This document shows positions 61,571-64,000 of a stretch of DNA of 64,000 nucleotides, one piece after another. Origin of the DNA: Paraburkholderia caffeinitolerans (GTDB taxonomy: Bacteria; Pseudomonadota; Gammaproteobacteria; Burkholderiales; Burkholderiaceae). Every line of letters begins with the position of its first letter. The stretch's first letter is position 1. The notes beneath the pieces were generated by a model that made no database searches, was not told the DNA's origin, and worked only from the letters and a program-made list of their open reading frames with translations. The position numbers were made by a program, and so were the translations under genes. The DNA is taken from the NCBI RefSeq assembly GCF_902859945.1, contig NZ_CADIKL010000035.1, positions 27,499-91,498 of the forward strand, given 5' to 3'.

Positions 61571-62659
61571 ATGAGTCAGACCTCGAAGCGATCGATCGAA
61601 ATCGACTTTTTCCGCGGTTTCGCGCTGCTTGCCATCGCGCTCGATCACATGCCGGCCAGCGTGCTTTCGCACGGCATGCTGCACACCTTCGCGTATTGCG
61701 ATTCGGCCGAGGTGTTCGTGTTCGTGAGCGGCTACGTGGCGGCGGCGAGCTGGCTCGCGATCGCTGCGAAGAAGGGCGCTGGCGCAGCCAATCAGCGCTT
61801 CTGGCGGCGAGGGCGCGAAATCTATGCGGCCTATTTGTGCGCGGCGGCGCTGATGCTGCTTTCCGGTGCAGCGGCCGTCGCGTTGGGCGTGGATTCGCCG
61901 CTCGTCGCCGATTCGGGTTTTCAGCGCTTCGTCGTGCATCCCTACGCGATGCTCGGCAATGTCATGGTGTTTCGTGACCAACCCTATCTGGCCGGGGTCC
62001 TGCCGCTCTACGTGATTCTCGTGCTGGCGCTGCCTGCCATCATGCCGCTCGCGCGTCGCGCGCCCGATGTCGCGTTGCTGGGCAGCTTCGGCATCTGGCT
62101 CGGTGGCTGCTGGCTCGTGCGTTATCTGCCCGCCGTGCCGGAGTCGAACTGGCCGTTCAACCCGTTCGCGTGGCAGGCGATGTTCATGCTCGGCCTGCTG
62201 TGCCGGCTCTATCCGGTTTCGGCGGCGTTTCAGGTTTCGCGGCTGGGCCGCACGCTCACGGTGCTCGCGTGCGCGCTCGTTGTCCTGTTCGCCGTGATGA
62301 AGCTATTCGTCGACATCGAGCCGCAGCCGGGCTACATGAAGCAGAACCTCGCGAGCCTGCGCATCGTGAGCTTTGGCGCAGTGGCCTGGCTGGCCGCGCA
62401 GGCGGTGCGTCTGGGCTGGATTGGCTCGCTCGCGCGGCGCTTGCCGGGCGTGGTCATGGTGGGGCAGCAGGGGCTCGTGTGCTTCGTGGGCGGCGCGCTC
62501 GCGTCGAATGCGATCGACACGCTGCTGCGCGCAACGCATGTGAACGCTGTTTGGCCCGCGCGGCTCGCGGGCGATCTGCTCGCGATCGGCGCGCTGCTCA
62601 TGCTGGCCGGCGGCGCGCGGCGATGGAAGGGGACGCGGCCGCGCGTCGCCCTAACGTGA
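61571..62659 (+). CDS. OpgC-domain membrane protein
   Basis: A 362-residue integral membrane protein of the OpgC family: EIDFFRGFALLAIALDHMP near the start, EVFVFVSGYVAAASWL, WPFNPFAWQAMFMLGLL and a GFCFVGG-like C-terminal part (VMVGQQGLVCFVGGALAS in part), with about 10 helices. OpgC-type proteins add succinyl groups to periplasmic glucans. ATG 61571 has AGGAG 9 bases upstream; TTG 61568 is possible. No opgGH genes lie nearby; the gene is alone and converges on an SDR gene. Confidence 0.88.
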   Translation: MSQTSKRSIEIDFFRGFALLAIALDHMPASVLSHGMLHTFAYCDSAEVFVFVSGYVAAASWLAIAAKKGAGAANQRFWRRGREIYAAYLCAAALMLLSGAAAVALGVDSPLVADSGFQRFVVHPYAMLGNVMVFRDQPYLAGVLPLYVILVLALPAIMPLARRAPDVALLGSFGIWLGGCWLVRYLPAVPESNWPFNPFAWQAMFMLGLLCRLYPVSAAFQVSRLGRTLTVLACALVVLFAVMKLFVDIEPQPGYMKQNLASLRIVSFGAVAWLAAQAVRLGWIGSLARRLPGVVMVGQQGLVCFVGGALASNAIDTLLRATHVNAVWPARLAGDLLAIGALLMLAGGARRWKGTRPRVALT

Positions 62660-62660
62660 A

Positions 62661-62695
62661 GGCGCAGCGCGCCCGTGTGGGCAAGACGCTGCGCC
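62661..62695. terminator. Hairpin between convergent OpgC and SDR genes
   Basis: GGCGCAGCG (62661-62669) pairs with CGCTGCGCC (62687-62695), with an inner GCCC-GTGT-GGGC stem, between stops at 62659 and 62704. Fits bidirectional termination. Confidence 0.55.
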
Positions 62696-62703
62696 GATCC
62701 GCG

Positions 62704-63474
62704 TCAACCCTTGGCGAGTTCGCGCACGTCGGCGGTTGGCGTTGCGCCGAACGCGTCGCCTAGCGCGTAATCGATCAGTTGCCGCGCTGCTTGCTCCGGC
62801 GAGGTTAGCTGGCCGCTTTCCTTCAGTTGCTCGAAGCGCTCGCGCAGCGGGAACTGCTCGGCGCTGGTGGAGCGGATGGTGGCCTGCATGGCGGTGTCCA
62901 CCACGCCCGGTGCGACGCTGCAGATGCGCACGCCGGATCGTGCGTCTTGCGCCACGGCGCGCGCGTGATGATCGAGCGCGGCCTTGGATGCGCAATAAAC
63001 GCTCCAGCCCGCGTAGGCGTTGCGCGCCGCGCCGCTCGAAATGTGCACGATGCGGCAGTCCTGCGCTTTGCCCGATGCCTCACTCGATGCCAGCGCGTTG
63101 GCAAGCATCAGCGGCGCCGCGACGTTGAGCGTGATCGCGCGAGCGATGGCGCCCGCGTCCTGGGCGCCGAGTGGCGCGATCGGCTCGACCGTGCCTGCGT
63201 TGTTAAACAGCAGCACGCACTGCGCGCCGTGCGCGAACTGGCGCAGCGCGCCACTCGCGAGCCAGCGTTCGAGCGCGTCGGGATCGGCGAGATCGAGCGC
63301 GGCTTGCTGGAATTGCGCGGCGGACGACGACGGCTTGCGCGCGGCCAGCGTGGGATGCGCGCTGCGGCCGAGGCCGAGAACATCGATCTGGCGCTCCAGC
63401 AGCAGTTCGGCGAGGGCGGCGCCAAGTCCGCGGGAATGGCCGGTCACGATGGCGCGAACAGGGGAGGAAGTCAT
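62704..63474 (-). CDS. Short-chain dehydrogenase/reductase
   Basis: A 256-residue SDR: VTGHSRGLGAALAELL (cofactor motif with His-Ser), NNAGTVEPIAPLG, catalytic YCASKAALDHHARAVA in part. The C-terminal lacks a membrane segment. It is shorter in the fold's end than the class with GGGxD. ATG 63474 (MTSSPVRAIVTG) with GGGGAGGAAG upstream. The substrate is unknown and no operon partner is seen. Divergent from the truncated gene at 63688. Confidence 0.85.
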   Translation of the reverse strand: MTSSPVRAIVTGHSRGLGAALAELLLERQIDVLGLGRSAHPTLAARKPSSSAAQFQQAALDLADPDALERWLASGALRQFAHGAQCVLLFNNAGTVEPIAPLGAQDAGAIARAITLNVAAPLMLANALASSEASGKAQDCRIVHISSGAARNAYAGWSVYCASKAALDHHARAVAQDARSGVRICSVAPGVVDTAMQATIRSTSAEQFPLRERFEQLKESGQLTSPEQAARQLIDYALGDAFGATPTADVRELAKG

Positions 63475-63687
63475 GGTGGGAGCGGTCTTGGTCAGCAGGA
63501 AAATCGCGATGCGCAGGGGCTGTGCGTGCATCGCGCGGGAGGCATTTCGGGGCTTCGCGGCAACCCGGCAGGTTGTGCCAGACGGTTGCGCGAACCGGTC
63601 CGAAACAGCGGTCTCGCGTACCGGAATAAAACAGGCCGCGCGAATTCGGTATCATAGCGTCCGATCCAATAAGGAAGAGATCTGGAC

Positions 63688-64000
63688 GTGAAAGCCGCAT
63701 CGCAACAACGCCGTACCCTGAGCTTCAAAGACGGGCTTCTGGAAATCAAGAAGAGCATGGGCCTGGGTACCGAGCAGCCTCCCGAAGAAAAGGCGCAGTC
63801 GCCGCAAGGCCGACACGCGTCCAAAGGAAACCGGCCGGGCGCCAAGACCGAACCGCAGAAGGGCGCTCACGGGCAGCGGCGCGCGCAGGGCGCGCCCGGC
63901 CACAAGGGTCCCCAAGCCCCCCAGGGCAGCAAGGGCCCCCGCTCCGGCGGCGGCGCGGACGAGGCGCGTGGGCGCGCGCGTCCGCAGCAGCAGCGCGGCC
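63688..64000 (+). CDS. Basic, Gln/Gly/Pro-rich protein, N-terminal part (cut by window edge)
   Basis: The frame is open from GTG 63688 (AAGGAAG about 10 bases upstream) to the right edge, 104 codons. It starts VKAASQQRRTLSFKDGLLEIKKSMGLG and continues as a disordered stretch rich in Lys, Gly, Gln and Pro (GAPGHKGPQAPQGSKGPRSG in part). Such basic low-complexity N-termini are common in RNA-binding proteins, but no domain is visible, so no function is assigned. Confidence 0.6.
   Translation, partial: MKAASQQRRTLSFKDGLLEIKKSMGLGTEQPPEEKAQSPQGRHASKGNRPGAKTEPQKGAHGQRRAQGAPGHKGPQAPQGSKGPRSGGGADEARGRARPQQQRG

Overview
The window looks like chromosomal DNA of a member of the Burkholderiaceae (Burkholderia/Paraburkholderia group). 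The base composition is very GC-rich with strong G/C at third codon positions. The gene repertoire also fits: hopanoid C-3 methylase HpnR, a solitary RpoN, a YadA-type adhesin beside DUF2827 genes, and a SYLF lipoprotein. I see no tRNA, rRNA, CRISPR array, phage or complete insertion sequence. Most genes are housekeeping or metabolic, but three regions stand out. LEFT THIRD (1-31000): the N-terminal part of an Lhr helicase, an aldo/keto reductase, a second-type rpoN preceded by a sigma-54 promoter, DUF72, a remnant IS5-type transposase domain, a DHH protein, phosphoketolase with a divergent universal stress protein, a uracil-DNA-glycosylase/DUF488 fusion, hpnR, an OmpR/EnvZ-like two-component pair, an MFS transporter, repeat-rich exported proteins, a fatty acid hydroxylase/SDR pair, a DUF2946-TonB receptor-PepSY metal cluster with a histidine-rich repeat, and a LuxR-type regulator overlapping a large hybrid histidine kinase. 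MIDDLE (32000-40700): an indolepyruvate-ferredoxin-oxidoreductase-like operon (alpha, beta and thioesterase genes). Next come a MarR gene and a divergent cyclase/isatin-hydrolase-like gene. The same roughly 41-bp block lies upstream of the oxidoreductase operon and between marR and the cyclase gene, so the two units probably share a regulator. SurE and an AI-2E-type membrane protein follow. ADHESIN LOCUS (40700-51100): three overlapping DUF2827 genes (glycosyltransferase-like) are divergent from a 1790-residue trimeric autotransporter whose roughly 1070-residue stalk is almost entirely Ser/Thr/Leu repeats. An orphan ParA-type ATPase follows, bracketed by two nearly identical hairpins. I infer a surface adhesin with dedicated modification enzymes and possibly a positioning ATPase. 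RIGHT PART (51200-64000): a LysR/quinone oxidoreductase pair, then a seven-gene minus-strand operon for aerobic CoA-dependent 2-aminobenzoate (anthranilate) breakdown. Its genes encode a 2-aminobenzoyl-CoA monooxygenase/reductase, an SDR, a MarR regulator, a crotonase, an acyl-CoA dehydrogenase, a Rid protein and an aryl-CoA ligase. A perfect 12-bp inverted repeat overlaps the -35 box of its promoter and a hairpin terminator closes it. OpgC, another SDR and a truncated basic protein end the window. A unifying inference is that the middle and right clusters form one catabolic route: isatin to isatinate (cyclase), isatinate plus CoA to 2-aminobenzoyl-CoA (oxidoreductase), then ring attack and beta-oxidation by the anthranilate operon.
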